NCBI GenBank assembly: GCA_028583685.1
Contig: JAMXIF010001164.1
Location: 10,702,864 to 10,766,863, forward strand
Reading direction: 5' to 3'
Origin: Petaurus breviceps papuanus
Lineage: Eukaryota > Chordata > Mammalia > Diprotodontia > Petauridae
DNA length: 64,000 nt
Shown here: positions 21,145-33,358 of the stretch, piece after piece
Numbering within the stretch: the stretch's first letter is position 1
How the letters are laid out: every line of letters starts with the position of its first letter
Notes under the pieces: generated by a model
Seen by the model: only the letters and a program-made list of their open reading frames with translations
What the model was told of the DNA's origin: nothing
The model's database searches: none
Translations under genes and position numbers: made by a program

Positions 21145-21440
21145 AATCAATCAACAAATATTTATTGAGCAGTTATTATTGAATGGTCATTAACTGATCA
21201 TTTTCCTCCTTTGGTTATTTTTGTTTTCAAAGAGATTCCTATAAAGATAGAATCCATTTTTAATTCACCAAATAATTATTAAATGCTTCTCTTGCACCAG
21301 GTATTCTCTTGGTTGCTAGACAATTTAAAGACAATTAAAAAAAAGAAAAACAAAGAGTTCCTGACTTCAAGAAGTTTATATTCCAGTGCAGGATGCAACA
21401 TATAAATAGACACTTTGAAGTGAGACAAAGAATTAAGAAA
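21145..21440 (-). repeat. L2 LINE 3' fragments
   Basis: CAACAAATATTTATTGAGCAG (about 21150), then ATTATTAAATGCTTCTCTTGC, CTGACTTCAAGAAGTTTATA and TGCAGGATGCAACATATAAA. At least two antisense pieces. Confidence 0.55.
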
Positions 21441-21724
21441 TAGTTATGAGAGGCAGGCTAATTCTCAGCCACAATATTCATACACATCCTAGCTCAGAGT
21501 TCAGTACCTTAGAAGAAAAGGAAGTAGAAAGGAAACATTTCCTTGAGTTTAAAATGGAACCCAAACAAACTTTTATGTACAAAAAGGCTATATATCTGTC
21601 TGAAGTTTTCTTATAGCTGACTCTTACAGTGCACACAATTTTACCTGAATCATAGAGCCTGAGATATATCGGACTATATGGGAAATTTCAATAGTGAAAT
21701 CAATAATAACTTTTTGAAGAAGTT

Positions 21725-22160
21725 GTATAGTGGAAAGAGATCTGTAGTCAGAGATTTGTTGTTGTTGAGTCATTTTTTAATCATGCCAAACTCTCTGTGA
21801 CTCTATTTGGGGTTTCCTTGGCAAATATACTGGAATGATTTCCCATTTCTATCTTCTGCTCATTTTATAGATGAAGAAACTGAGGCAGAGTTAAGTGACT
21901 TGCCCAGGGTCACACAGCTAGTAAGTATGCTTTAATAAGTCAGATTTGAACTCAGAAAGATGAGTCTTCCTGACTTTATGCCTGGCGCTCCATCTACCAT
22001 GCCACTTTGCTGCTCTTGCTACATGGATTAAAATCCCAGTTGGGCCACTTTCTACCTGTGTAACCTTGTGTAAGTTATTTAACCACTGTAAAATGTGGGA
22101 GCTGAACTAAATGACTTCTAAAGACCCTTTCATCTCTAAATCTATGAAACTATTATATAA
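21725..22160 (+). repeat. MIR/THER SINE split by a Mar-1
   Basis: TATAGTGGAAAGAGATCTG before the insertion and CCCAGTTGGGCCACTTTCTAC, GTGTAACCTTGTGTAAG, CTTTCATCTCTAAATCTATG after it form one sense MIR/THER unit. Confidence 0.6.
21755..22012 (-). repeat. Mar-1 type CORE-SINE
   Basis: TTGTTGTTGAGTCATTTTT tail, GGGGTTTCCTTGGCAAATA, GATGAAGAAACTGAGGCAG, GGTCACACAGCTAGTAAG, head CCATGCCACTTTGCTGC. Inserted into an older MIR/THER. Confidence 0.85.
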
Positions 22161-23075
22161 ATGCTTAGTTTAAGGAGATTATATTATGATATTTTATATT
22201 TTAAAATTTAAAATATCATTGAGATTGCAGCCATCATTTTTTAAAATTCTTGTTCCTTTTTCCATGTGCTCTAAGGTGTTCTTGGGAAATGTGAAAAAGG
22301 TGACATGAACATCACAATTATTATGTGAGGCATGGTGGTTGGAAGCCAAAGGACAGTTATCTTTGGAAAGAAGGAGAATAATCAACCTACCATTGCTAGT
22401 GAGACACAGGATATTATTCTATAAATATTGACACAACTAGGCAGAGATTTAGAAAAGACATTTCATTGCAGAATTCCTTTTAAATTGAGCATCTGGGTAC
22501 AAGAATAAAAAATTAGCTTCATATTCTGTCTCTGGTCTGTAATGTGTTACACATCAATTAAAGGGCTGAAAAAGAATCATTAATTAAAGTAGCATCTGGT
22601 TTACACATAGGACCCCAAAAAGAAAAGATGAGAAAAGATGCTGGTGTGGCAAGTTTCCTTCTCTTTCCCCCTATATTTCTTATCACATGTAGACACAAAG
22701 AGAAGATACAGAATATGTTTTAAACCAGAAAAGAAAATGTCACAGATAACAGTTATTTTTCTAACTATAAAGACTTTGTTAGGCGTGGAGATAATGAAGC
22801 TCCATAATGTGAATTGGACTGATATGAACTCCTGTCTTCAGTCTTTGGCTCACATTTCATGAAGGATTTATTTCTCCATAACACAAATGAAGTAACTGAA
22901 TCCTATATCAACAATATGAGGAAAAACAATGCAAAGGAAGACACACATAGTAGTTGCTTAATAAATGCTTGTCCGTTGATAGCAATGTGTGTTTCTGATA
23001 TTGCTTCCCCATTGAAAAAAATGTATCATCTTCATGGAACCCAAAGATCTGAGTATAACTGAGAGGTAGACAGGT
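22161..23075. other. No gene; mainly unassigned
   Basis: Unique-looking AT-rich sequence with a small L2 tail scrap near 22,945-22,975 (TAGTAGTTGCTTAATAAATG). No supported coding frame. Confidence 0.4.
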
Positions 23076-23079
23076 CATT

Positions 23080-23320
23080 CATAATAAAGAATATGGACTG
23101 AGAATAAGGAAGACCTCAGTTTTAATCTTGTTTCAGAAACTTATTAGCTATGTGACCTTAGGCAAATATTTTAGCCATTTCCAGCCTCAATATTCTTATT
23201 TATAAAATGAAGGTGATAATAGCACCTATCCCTCATGGTTATTACATGGATCAAATAAGATAATATATGTAAAGCACTTTGCAAATCTCAAGTACTACAC
23301 AAATATTATTATTAATACCA
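23080..23320 (+). repeat. MIR CORE-SINE
   Basis: CTTATTAGCTATGTGACCTTA, GGTGATAATAGCACCTATCC, GTAAAGCACTTTGCAAATC. Confidence 0.75.
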
Positions 23321-23599
23321 CTTGGTTAATCCCATTTTATGCTTAGGGACAGTTCAATTCCTGTCTCTGGTTACAACTTTGAAGAACATAGGTCTACTGA
23401 ACAATGTTGTTACTCTAAAGTGTCAGAATCACTCTCAGCAATTGTTGGGAAAGTGTTGTGAGGAGAATGTCTGTAAGGGGTGGAGAGGGATGGCTGAACG
23501 GGGCCTTCTTTTGACTTTGCAAACTAGAATCTGAAAACCTCCTTCTGAATTGGGAGCTTGCTCTAAACAAGCTTGTCATTTGCCATCAAATGTGGGTTT

Positions 23600-24050
23600 T
23601 CCTCTTTCATCAGTAGAGTTGAGACAATGAATTTCTGCTTAATGGAGTTGGACAAAGACCAAAAGTGGCAAGCTGAATTTTGGGTTTTGTTGATGACAGT
23701 GGCCAAAACAGAGAGATTAAGAGGTACAGATTGCTCCAGAGCTGACTAATTAGACCCCTTATGAAATTCCACATGTCCCACCAACAGACTGTTGGCAAGC
23801 AGTTTACTGGTAATTGAGACTGGGCTGCTTGGAACTATGGCTTTGCCTCGGGTGGTTCCCAACCCTAAGCACCTGCCAGTTTTTCCCTGTTTTTGTTAGC
23901 TCACTGGAAATATTGGCTTCTGGAGAAAAGAGGCAATGGTAGGAAATGTTGAATAAAAAGGATTTTTTTAAATGGCCCACATGCTCAAGCTCAAAACAAA
24001 ATCAATAAAGCCCAGGGAAATTATATTTAGAGTTATTAAAAACAACAGCC
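23600..24050. promoter_or_regulatory. Candidate conserved non-coding element
   Basis: No repeat match. It carries a homeodomain core TAATTA (23747-23752), CACATGTCCCACCAACAG, GTTTACTGGTAATTGAG and ATCAATAAAGCCC in a balanced, non-simple context. Function and conservation are inferred from composition only. Confidence 0.25.
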
Positions 24051-24099
24051 ACCTAAGAACAATTTAGAGGAAACTGAGGTCCAAGGTTATAAAGCTAGT

Positions 24100-24635
24100 T
24101 AATTAATTCATTCAACAAACCTTTATTAGTTATTTACAATATGTTCAACACTGGAGATGCCATGACAAAACCAAACAATTCTTGCCCTCAAGGAGTTTAC
24201 ATTCTACTAGGGTGAAACAACATACACATAGAGAAGTAAATATAAAATATCTATGATATAGTACAAATTATTATAAAGGAAGAAGGTCTTAACAATTGGG
24301 GTCAGGGGAACTTTGAAAGGTCTTATGTAGGAGGTGAAGCTTGAGTTGAGTCTTGAGGCAAGCTAGGGATTTTGAAAGATTAGGAAATGCCTTCTCCTCT
24401 TCTCACAGGCTCCTGTGCAAAAACATGGAAGTAGAAGATAGAATATTGGGTAGGGGAGAGCAAGGAGGCAAGTTAGGAACAAAGGAATAATGTGTAATAA
24501 GTCTAGAAAGGTAGTTTGGAGCTTTAAATACCAGAGTAGATAGTTTTTTATCCTGAAAACAATAGGGAGTCATTGGAACCTTCTGAGCAGGGGAATGATT
24601 CGACCAGATATGAACAGTGAAATTGAGACGAAGCC
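24100..24635 (-). repeat. L2 LINE 3' region
   Basis: TTCAACAAACCTTTATTAG, CTCAAGGAGTTTACATTC, GAGCAAGGAGGCAAG and GAAAACAATAGGGAGTCATTG: a good antisense L2 of over 500 bp. Confidence 0.75.
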
Positions 24636-24724
24636 CAAGTTCCCTAGACTTTGTGACCAGTGCATGTTTTACTAGACAATGCTGCTTTTAAGAATGACTT
24701 TCTTCTTTTTGGTTTCTTTGATTA

Positions 24725-24852
24725 GGTTTCTGAGATGTGTGATTTTGGAAAAGTCACATAAACTCTGCAGATCTTAGTTTCTTCATTTGTCAATTAAGAG
24801 GGTTGGATTAAATGCCCTCTAAGCTGTTCATAGCTCTACCCTTCTATAAGTG
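24725..24852 (+). repeat. MIR/THER fragment
   Basis: GTGATTTTGGAAAAGTCAC, TTAGTTTCTTCATTTGTC, GGGTTGGATTAAATGCCC. Confidence 0.55.
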
Positions 24853-25059
24853 CAATTCTTACCCAATCAGGACCTGAGGAGAACTTTGAGGGAGGGTAGT
24901 ATATGCAGATGGTTGTGATTATCCTTCCTTATGATATATTCATATACTGAGAAGCAGGAGCAGGAACAATACACAATACACAATGAAAATGCGCATTTGT
25001 GTAGGACTTTGAGATTCCTAATAGGCTTTGCTTATAACTCTGTGAGATATGAAGCCCAA

Positions 25060-25322
25060 GTAATGATATTTGCCATTTATATACTGCTTTTGCATTTCAC
25101 AAAATCATTTACATTCATTTTCTCATTTGATCCTTGCAACAGTCCTGTGAAGTCTGTATTAGGAGGCATTATTTCCCATCTTACATATGAGGAAACTGAG
25201 GATCCAAGAGGTAAAGCTATTAGATTCATAAACATACAGCTAAGAAGTAGCTGAGGTGAGACTCAAACCTAGTGGTCTTGATGCCTGATTCAGGCTTTTA
25301 CCCATTGTACTTCACTGCCTCT
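25060..25322 (-). repeat. MIR CORE-SINE
   Basis: TTTCTCATTTGATCCTTGC, CATATGAGGAAACTGAGGATC, GACTCAAACCTAGTGGTC, TACTTCACTGCCTC head. Confidence 0.75.
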
Positions 25323-25349
25323 GTGATGGTATCAGGGAGAGATGAACAC

Positions 25350-25480
25350 ACACACAGATGTGTGTGTCTGTATCCATATCTCTTCCTGATGCATATACAC
25401 AAATTATCTATATGTATGTATATATGCATACATATGTATATATGCATGTGTATACACACAGACACACACATATATAGGCA
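25350..25480. repeat. Mixed CA/TA/TG microsatellite
   Basis: CACACACACAGATGTGTGTG followed by TATGTATATATGCATACATA. The tyrosine/cysteine/histidine-rich frames on both strands are artefacts of this. Confidence 0.9.
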
Positions 25481-25689
25481 AGTTCTTTGGCTGGTAAAGG
25501 AACAAACATCTTTGTGCAAAATTAAGGAATTTTCTAAATGCTTTCCTAAAGGCTGTTGTGAATTACTGGTAGGATGTATATGTATGTTTGAGGGTGCCTA
25601 TGCATGGAATTTGTGATTGAGGAAATAGGGGTTGAGATGATAGGATCATTCAGGAACATTAATCCAGAGAAGTAGAATGGTTATCGGTC

Positions 25690-25870
25690 TGGCAATCAGT
25701 CAATAAATGTTTATTAAGTAATTACCATGTACCAAACTCTGTGCTAAGTGATGGGGATTCAAAAAGAGGCAAAAGATAGTCCCTTCCCTCAAAGAGCTCA
25801 CAATCTAAATGGGGTAGGTAACATGAAAACAAATACAAACAAGCCATATGTAGGATAAATAAAAAGGCAA
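25690..25870 (-). repeat. L2 LINE 3' end
   Basis: CAATCAGTCAATAAATGTTT, TGTGCTAAGTGATGGGG, CTCAAAGAGCTCACAATC. Confidence 0.8.
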
Positions 25871-26750
25871 AGCGCTGTCTTATTTAAAAACACCTATCAC
25901 CCTAGTTTCCAATTATTAATAAGGAGGATAAAAATATTCTCAGTAATGGCAGGGGAGGAAGTTCAATGTGGAGAGCTTAAATTTCCAAAGATAAAAGCAA
26001 TTGCTCAGCTCAGAATGCTAAGTAGAGTAGCAGATAGCCAACTGTATTCCCTTCATTGTGTCCCATGAAAAAGTGCCTATTATTTCTATTTTTGGTTCAA
26101 TATAATTTCATTACATGAAACACTGGTACAGACTGGAGGGTCATCAACAAGACACTCTGCTTGTTTCATTCTGATGGCATTGATGAGGCCTAATATTCAG
26201 GTAATTTGGATTTACAGCACAAACACAATGTCCGCCACAGGATAGCTATTTTATATGGTGATAATATACATAATCCATGTTTCATTCTTCCTCTACTTGA
26301 GTTTGATATTACAGCCCACATCTTTACATATTAACTCCAAGAACAGAGGTTCAGGTGACCCCAGGAGTAGTCAGTGGCAGCAATCCATTGCTAATCTCTG
26401 GCAAGCCTCTAAGGATACTTCTGTGATGTTGGTTAAACGTGATTATTGCAAGCTGAAGACAAATGGTGCCATAATAATGTGAGCTAGAGGTGGAGCTCAA
26501 AGCTGAGTGAATAGTTCTGCAGGCAGGATACCACTCTTTGAAGATACTTTTCCTCTCCTATTTTCTCAGCAGCTAGCCTGTTCAAGAACCAGCATCCGTT
26601 GAGTCTCGATGCACAATTCCTTTTGAGCATAGCTCTTGAAATCAAGCTGTGTGCTCATAAAGCTGCCTTATGGTTTCCTTCTTATTATAATGCTTTTGTT
26701 CTCAATTTGTATTAGCATATTGGAAAACAAAATAGTAGTACCTGAGTATT
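25871..26750. other. No gene; unassigned, possible conserved element at 26,090-26,480
   Basis: No repeats recognised. The part around 26,190-26,260 (ATTCAGGTAATTTGG, CACAATGTCCGCCACAGG) has the mixed, non-decayed look of conserved non-coding DNA. No supported ORF. Confidence 0.3.
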
Positions 26751-26761
26751 AAAGGATTGTA

Positions 26762-26940
26762 TTGGATTCAACTCAATTCAACAAGCATCAATTAAGTAAC
26801 TACTGTATCGGGAACTATCCTAAGTGCTGGGGATGCAAAGGCATAAATGAAAGATACCCCACTCTCAATAAGCTTACTTTGCTTAGAGATCATGTAGTAA
26901 ACTTCCTTATTTTACAGATGAAGAAAATGAAGCTATGGAT
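26762..26940 (-). repeat. L2 3' end followed by MIR scrap
   Basis: CAACAAGCATCAATTAAGTA and CCTAAGTGCTGGGGATGC are antisense L2. TTTACAGATGAAGAAAATG (about 26,915) is antisense MIR. Confidence 0.6.
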
Positions 26941-26994
26941 ATTAGTGCCCTCCATTTCACTGGAGAAAGTGGAACGAATATTTCAAATAGCATG

Positions 26995-27190
26995 ATGGGA
27001 AGAACTTGGGGGTCAAGAACAAGGATCCAGTTCTGGGTCTACTATTGAATTTAATGTGGCAATCACTTTATATGTGAAGAATTAGTTTCCCATCTATAAA
27101 TTGGAGATAGTTTTATCTGCCCTCCCTTCCTTTTAGAAGAGTAATTGAGATAATTAGTATTTGTATGAAGCAGCTATATGAATGGGTTTT
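26995..27190 (+). repeat. MIR fragment
   Basis: CAGTTCTGGGTCTACTATTG, TTAGTTTCCCATCTATAAA, GTAATTGAGATAATTAG. Confidence 0.5.
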
Positions 27191-27344
27191 TATGTAGTCG
27201 GCATTTGTATAGTCTTTCCTAAAGTAAATTGGCCATTGAAGAGCTATGGAATAATTCTGGAATAAGAGTGAATCTGGGGCATTTTAAAGCAAAATCAAGG
27301 AAATGAAACCTTTGACCACTTTGATCACTATCACTGATATCTAC

Positions 27345-27470
27345 ACTGTATGTGTGTGTATATGTATATGTATGTATGTGCACATATATATAGGTATATA
27401 TGTGTGTGCATGTATATACATGCATATGTGTGTATATATAGGTATGTAGATTGTGTGTGTGTGTAAGGGA
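27345..27470. repeat. Mixed TG/TA microsatellite
   Basis: TATGTGTGTGTATATGTATA and relatives; about 125 bp. Confidence 0.9.
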
Positions 27471-28596
27471 TATGGAATTTCATATTGTCTCTTCCTTTTT
27501 AATATCCCAAATTCCTGATTGTCTAAGGTAGAATAGATTCTGAGACATTTTCTATTGTACAGACTACCAATTCCTTCTTTAATAGAAGACATAATAGAAT
27601 AGGAAAGTTGACTTTGGTTCACATTCTTTTTTGGAACTTCTGGACAGAGTTTAGATACCACCATAAAGGCAGGAAGGAGAGACATCAGTGGGGACTGTGA
27701 GACTCCATGGTTGATCATTAGAGAAAAACACACAATGGTCAGCCTCAGACTGAATTGCTATAAACCCTTCACTCTCTACTTTAAGTATTCTTCTATTCAG
27801 CTCAATCATTTCCACAACAAACATTGTTTCTGTAATTTACTTGGTCTTCAGGTGACTGGAAGAAGTACATTCACTTGAAGAGTCTACTACTGGACTCACG
27901 GTTTTTCTTTCCAACCCCTTCCCTTATAAGTAGAGATTTTATTATGCACTGTGATGTTCCTTTGAACACTCTGCACTTTCAGGACATCAGAATCCTGAAT
28001 ATCCATGACCTATGTAACAGATCTGTTTCAGTTATCTAGAGGGAGAGTTGTACCTTAGATATCAGTACCACTCCAAACAGTACCTCTTTCATGACCTTTA
28101 ATATTGAGCCCCTAATTTATTTTCTCTTATCATAACCTTGTCAGTCTATCTCACCCTTTTTCTCATCTCTTAAGATCACTATTTGTCTTGCCATGACCTT
28201 CAGTCACTTGATTCCTACCTCTTCTTGCTATTCTTTTCCCCATTCATAGTCTTAATCCTCTTGTTAACCATTTGAGTTCTGTTTTGTCCCTTAAATTCTT
28301 TGCCCCTTTGTCTTGTTGCCAAGCCTCATCTTCAATTTCTGCTTCTATACCCAAGATGTTAAACATTGCTGGAGTAATCGTTACCTGTGTCCACAATAAA
28401 TTCATATTATAACTGGGTCCAATTATATTACCCATATCTCATCTGGGTCTCTATGCTGCACAACTATGTTTTATTCTTTCTTGATCGAATCTCTAGCATT
28501 CTCCACACATGCTGATTTTTCAAAACTTTCTAGTTAAGGGTGGATGTTGTGAATTTTCTCATGTCTATTATTCCTTAACTCAAAATTCCTGTAGAT
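27471..28596. other. No gene; unassigned
   Basis: No family recognised. The pyrimidine-rich 28,040-28,520 stretch may be a decayed LINE, but I cannot assign it. The 130- and 63-codon minus frames show no domain. Confidence 0.35.
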
Positions 28597-28642
28597 CAGG
28601 TGTCAGTATTCTTTGACCTGAGGGCCAAATCTGACCATCTTC
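28597..28642 (+). mobile_element. hAT-Charlie (MER5-like) terminal fragment
   Basis: CAGGTGTCAGTATTCTTTG then GAGGGCCAAATCTGACC resembles the CAGGGGTCGGCAAACT-type terminus followed by its GGGCCAAATC block. Only about 45 bp. Confidence 0.5.
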
Positions 28643-29683
28643 TCCATCTCCCTCTCTCTCACCCACTCCCCTTCCTCCTTTCCCTTTCCCAACTGTTCTT
28701 CTTGAACTAAATTATTCCCTGGTTTCCAATAGCTGTAGGTACATTTAGTGTAATTGAATCAATGTACCTACTGGGAGGCTCTTGAATTGTTGCAGCATCC
28801 TCAAGGTGTCTGATAACATTGTTCATTGGAAAGCCTTACCCATTTCAACTTCTTTCTGTTATTGCACTGTAGGGAAACGGCTTTCGGAGAGGTGATAATA
28901 AAGAACCAATTTGGGATGCAAACCCTTTGGCTCATTAGCTTTCTTGTCCCTCCTTCTGATCCTTGGTTCTAGATATTGAATTCTAATGGATAAACAATAA
29001 ATGACAATGTGAGTTCAGGTTAGGCTTGCTTATTATCTGAAATATGACCTTAGAATGTAGGTTTAATTTTGCCTCAGGAGACACACATGCCTCATAGGAA
29101 ATTTCATTACGCTTGATAATTGCAAATATTTTTTAAAGTTAGAATTAAAGCAGGTCTGTCCTTTATCTATAACCACTTAGACTTGCACACAAAATGAAAT
29201 TCTTTTCTTCCCTTAAATGGATGTCACCTGTTTCTTACCTGGGAGTCTTATAACCCCAGGTTAGTAACACTTAAGCAGTTACTATGGAGACAAGATTCTA
29301 TGACTTCAGGTATAGGTGGTAGGATTCCAGTCATCATGTAGATGTCCTCAGAATGATGAATAAGAAATGGGAAACATGAAAATCTGAAGATGTGATACAT
29401 ACCCATATTTACTGGTATGCTAACCCTGTAATATAAATGACATGGGGAGGATTCTTTTCTATAGCAGTTTTAATATCAACTCTGTATTATTTATATGTAC
29501 ATTCAACTCTTGCACATATGAGAGAGACCTTATTTTCTATGGCTCTCTAAAAGAAAAATAATCACATGTTGGAGACATTAAATAGAAATTGATTTTCTCC
29601 CTTTCATAACCATATCCTTTGTTTATTTTTATTTTAATTTCATCTACATTTCCCAACAGATACTCTAAACCACTTTTCCCATT

Positions 29684-29721
<38 letters not shown>

Positions 29722-30590
29722 TACCCTTCCTTTTTTCCTGTGGAAGGAAAAAAAGTGAGTTTATTAAAGGGGAAAAAACACTCTTCCTAATTCATTAAAG
29801 CTGCTGACTTGATCCATTGCCATATAGGAATAAACATCTGACCACCATCTCAACCAACCTTTTTCCTTCAGTTTTTCTGCCATTTTTCCTTCTCAGAAAT
29901 ATATTTGCAATTCAATAGGGTATAGTAGCCTCTAAACCTGTTAAAAGATCTCTACTCCTAGGCTAGTCTAAATTAACTGGCAATTTGTAACGCATAGCTC
30001 CACCAATCTGGTCAAAATGGTTGATCTGAGCAATAGTATTGTGTAGACATAGCCATAATCATGTAAATTTCACCTCTCAATACATCCTAATCCATTTAGA
30101 GCTGTGTGTTATACACTGGCAAATATGGTACCTATATGTCGTTTCTTAAGGCAAGACAGCATTCATTTATACTCTGGATTTTCAGACAGGTTGGAACAAG
30201 TGGAAATTTTTCATATTGCCCATTGCAGTTGCATCCAATGTTAAGTACTCTATTTCTTCCACACCCAGTAAATGAGTTATTTTCCATATTTTTTACTTGT
30301 TTCTTTCATCAGAGGATGTTCTTCATAAAAGAGTAAAAATATCCATATACATAGTATACTTCGGACATTTCTTTCAGATCTTTTACTTCATTATGTGGGG
30401 AAATTGTCCCACTATTTTTGTAGTGGTTTTTCCAATTATAGGCCCAATGCCTTCACTTAAATGGAATTACAGCTCTACTTGATAATGTCATTTTGTTCTG
30501 AAAAATCTCTCAAATGGAATATGATTAGCATTAGTTTGGAAGGTATAACATATAGTACTATTAATCTCAGGCATTCAGTTTAGACATGCT
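28643..30590. other. No gene; mostly unassigned, with an (AT)n
   Basis: About 1.9 kb with no clear repeat except the AT tract. 28,690-28,930 looks non-decayed and could be conserved. The small frame at 30,106-30,336 has no domain. Confidence 0.35.
29687..29716. repeat. (AT)n microsatellite
   Basis: A pure AT run of 30 bp. Confidence 0.95.
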
Positions 30591-30594
30591 GAAA

Positions 30595-30715
30595 CCAATC
30601 CTCCCTCCTTAATAGAATGTAATCCTCTTGAGGGCAGGTACTATGTCATTCCTGACAGAATGCCTTATACACAGTATACCTTTAATAAATGCTTGTTGAA
30701 CTGAATCATACTATT
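30595..30715 (+). repeat. L2 LINE 3' end
   Basis: ATCCTCTTGAGGGCAGGTAC, ATGCCTTATACACAGTATAC, TAATAAATGCTTGTTGAAC. Confidence 0.8.
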
Positions 30716-31224
30716 CATAAATGTATTATGTCAAAACTCCTATGATAGGGACCTATAATTTCACTGATATGGAAGCTCCTGCTAGTGATACATTTTGTAA
30801 CCCTTCTTTGTTTGCCCATCCTTTGTGGCTCCTATCCATGTCTTCCCATAAACTCAACCCAGGGGCCTTTATTTACTTTGTTTTTACATTTTGAGTAACT
30901 CAATGGAGCCCACTGGCTCTCCATTGCTTATTTGTCCCTCTTTCCATGTGACTACCTTGCCTTCCTTTTCAATAATGCCTTCTTTGGTGACAATCTTTAA
31001 CTGTCAATTTTTTATACTTGCATGTTTGGTATGTCTTGCAGCCTGCTTCTACCCACCATGAATGTCTTCATTTTAATTCTTTGGAGATAGATATAACTAT
31101 ATAACAAAATCAACAAAATATTGGTGTAAAAAGATGGGTCTTTGCTTTATAGAGAAGTTTGGGGTCTTTTAATAAACTTGGCAGTTTCCCAAAGGCAATA
31201 CATCCTCATCGTGTTATTGCCTGC
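30716..31224. other. No gene; unassigned
   Basis: A weak L2-like flavour at 30,880-31,080, otherwise nothing recognised. Confidence 0.35.
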
Positions 31225-31445
31225 ATTTATACATCTTATTGAACAGAGAATTTTACATTCATTAGTTTGCTTGATTTTCACATCAACCTTATGTGTCAGG
31301 CAGGGAAAAAATTATTGCTATCCCTTTTATAGAAGAGGAAATGAAGATTTATTTGGATGAATTTGCCTAAGACCTCCAGGTATTTAATTGGTAAAGCTAG
31401 AACTTGAACCTAGATTTCCTAGTCCAAATTTAGTGTCTTACTCCT
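31225..31445 (-). repeat. MIR CORE-SINE
   Basis: GCTTGATTTTCACATCAACC, TAGAAGAGGAAATGAAG, GCTAGAACTTGAACCTAG. Confidence 0.65.
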
Positions 31446-32665
31446 CCCCCTTACTATTAAACTCTTCTCTCTCTTGCCCTCCTTCATTTTCCATTCACCC
31501 AGCAAAATTAAAGACTAGATACAAATAGGTTCTCTTAGGGCATCCAGAGAGTGTGATCTAGGTTGGGTGATATAAGCCCTCCTGTAGTATAGCTTGCCTT
31601 TGCTGTCAGTCACACAGGGACACCATAGAAGCATGACCTTACATATCTAAATTCATATAGAAGAGATAAAACATACAATGAAAATCTGAGAATAATAGCT
31701 CTCCTGACTTTTCACATCATGGGGAGCAACAAAGTTCCTTCCATTTGTCTTCTAGCCTCTTGTTTATTTCATCCTGATGCCATCAATTTAATAAATAATG
31801 CTTCAAGCTATCATTTTCCAAATATATTAGTGTTAAGGATATGTATGCTCTTAGAAAGTAGGGAAATTGTCAAAAGGAAGATTAACTACACTTCTGCATT
31901 TTTAACATTTGAGGAGGTACACTATTACATTTACACATTGCATTTTGATGTTTAGTATAGTGTTTTCATTATTGTTACCTTTCATTTAATAATGTCCTTC
32001 AGAAAAGGATTTTATCCTGTTGACACAGAATACAAGGTTAACACTGTTTAACAGGTAATGTATGTGATTTTATGTCTACTGTAAAAAATGCATGATTGAG
32101 ATTTTAAGAAAATATGTTGTCAGGAAATGATGTATATTTCTGTGAGGGGACCAAAATCACTTACAGAGATGAATCTGAATGGTTGCAATCTTCCTTTACA
32201 ATCTCACCTATTTATGTCTGTAACTGAAAGTTTTTTCACCCAAAACAACATTTTAATCACAAATGTAGATCAGTGTTGGACATTTTCCTTAGGACATTCT
32301 TAAGATTTGAAATTGAGGCCCAACTGGAGGTCAAACCAAATATAGTGTTTTCCAAAAATCTTTGTGATATTGTAAACTATCAAAAAGCTTAAAACTACAA
32401 TATATATTTTTGGTAAACTCCCTATCATAAAGCTTCTTGGCCCTGTAGTCCCACCAAGCTCTAGTCCTTCCTTGCTTTGTGATCGAAGGAAATGTATACA
32501 CTTTTGCTAGTAGGCTCCTTAGTTGCTTAGCAGAAGATGACATTTGATTAAATGTAGTTTAAGTTGGCTAATCCTTCACAGCTAATGCCAGTATCTCAAC
32601 TCCCCTTGTGGATGTTAAGGGATCATTGGTTGGGCCTGGGCTAATATGGTATAATTCGGATAATT
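31446..32665. other. No gene; unassigned
   Basis: About 1.2 kb of unique-looking sequence with no supported ORF or repeat. Confidence 0.4.
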
Positions 32666-32667
32666 AT

Positions 32668-32800
32668 CGTTAGCATTAAATGTTTACTGAACACTTATCC
32701 ACTGTGTGTGTAGGACTCTGGCCTGGGCTCTCAGATATGGAATTTCTATTCCTGAAGTTATAGTCTAAGAGAAATATATAAATGAGAAGAGTATACACAT
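32668..32800 (-). repeat. L2 LINE 3' fragment (weak)
   Basis: AAATGTTTACTGAACACTTA and GAAGTTATAGTCTAAGAG fit antisense L2 loosely. Confidence 0.4.
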
Positions 32801-32849
32801 ATACTCAGCTTATAAACTCAGAGTGTATTATTAGAAACCTAATAACAAG

Positions 32850-33060
32850 TTATGATTCTATAGCTCTTTCCAGTTCACAAAGTACTTGCCTTACAACAAC
32901 TGTGGTTGTGTGTTATTATCCAGATTTTCCAGATGAGACAACTAAATTCTCATAGAGCTTGAGTGACTTTCAGATCACTTAGCTAGTAAGCACAAGGTCT
33001 GGTAGTCAAGCCAAGGTCCTCTGACTATGACTATCATGCACTAGACATTTCGTCATGCTT
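32850..33060 (-). repeat. MIR CORE-SINE
   Basis: TTCCAGATGAGACAACTAAAT, CACTTAGCTAGTAAGCACAAG, CAAGCCAAGGTCCTCTGAC. Confidence 0.65.
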
Positions 33061-33149
33061 ACATTTAGGATGGCTTTCATAATTTTGCTAGCAAAAACTT
33101 TTCCCTTCCTCCCCCTCCCCCAATTGCCCTTTGATTTAGTTAGTTGGTG

Positions 33150-33358
33150 TAGTTAATGGGGCAGTTACATGGCATAGTGGATAGAGTGTTGGACCTGGTA
33201 CTTGTGTGACCCTAGGCAAGTCACTCAGCTGCCTCAGTTCCCTCACTTGTAAAATGAGGATAATAAAAGCACTGACTGCCCAGAGTTGTGAGGATCAAAT
33301 GAGATCATATTTGTATAGGCCTTTGCAATACTATATAAATGTTAGTTTTGTTATTAGT
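33150..33358 (+). repeat. Marsupial MIR-like SINE
   Basis: GGCATAGTGGATAGAGTGTTG, TGTGTGACCCTAGGCAAGTC, AATGAGGATAATAAAAGCAC, TTGTGAGGATCAAATGAG. Confidence 0.75.

Noticed and set aside
25350-25480. CRISPR-like direct repeats
   Set aside because: Simple dinucleotide tracts with no spacer-repeat structure, in a mammalian genome.
25272-25616. Cysteine/tyrosine/histidine-rich small proteins (also near 17.6, 27.4, 36.7 and 39.6 kb)
   Set aside because: All arise from mixed TA/CA/TG microsatellites read in frame.
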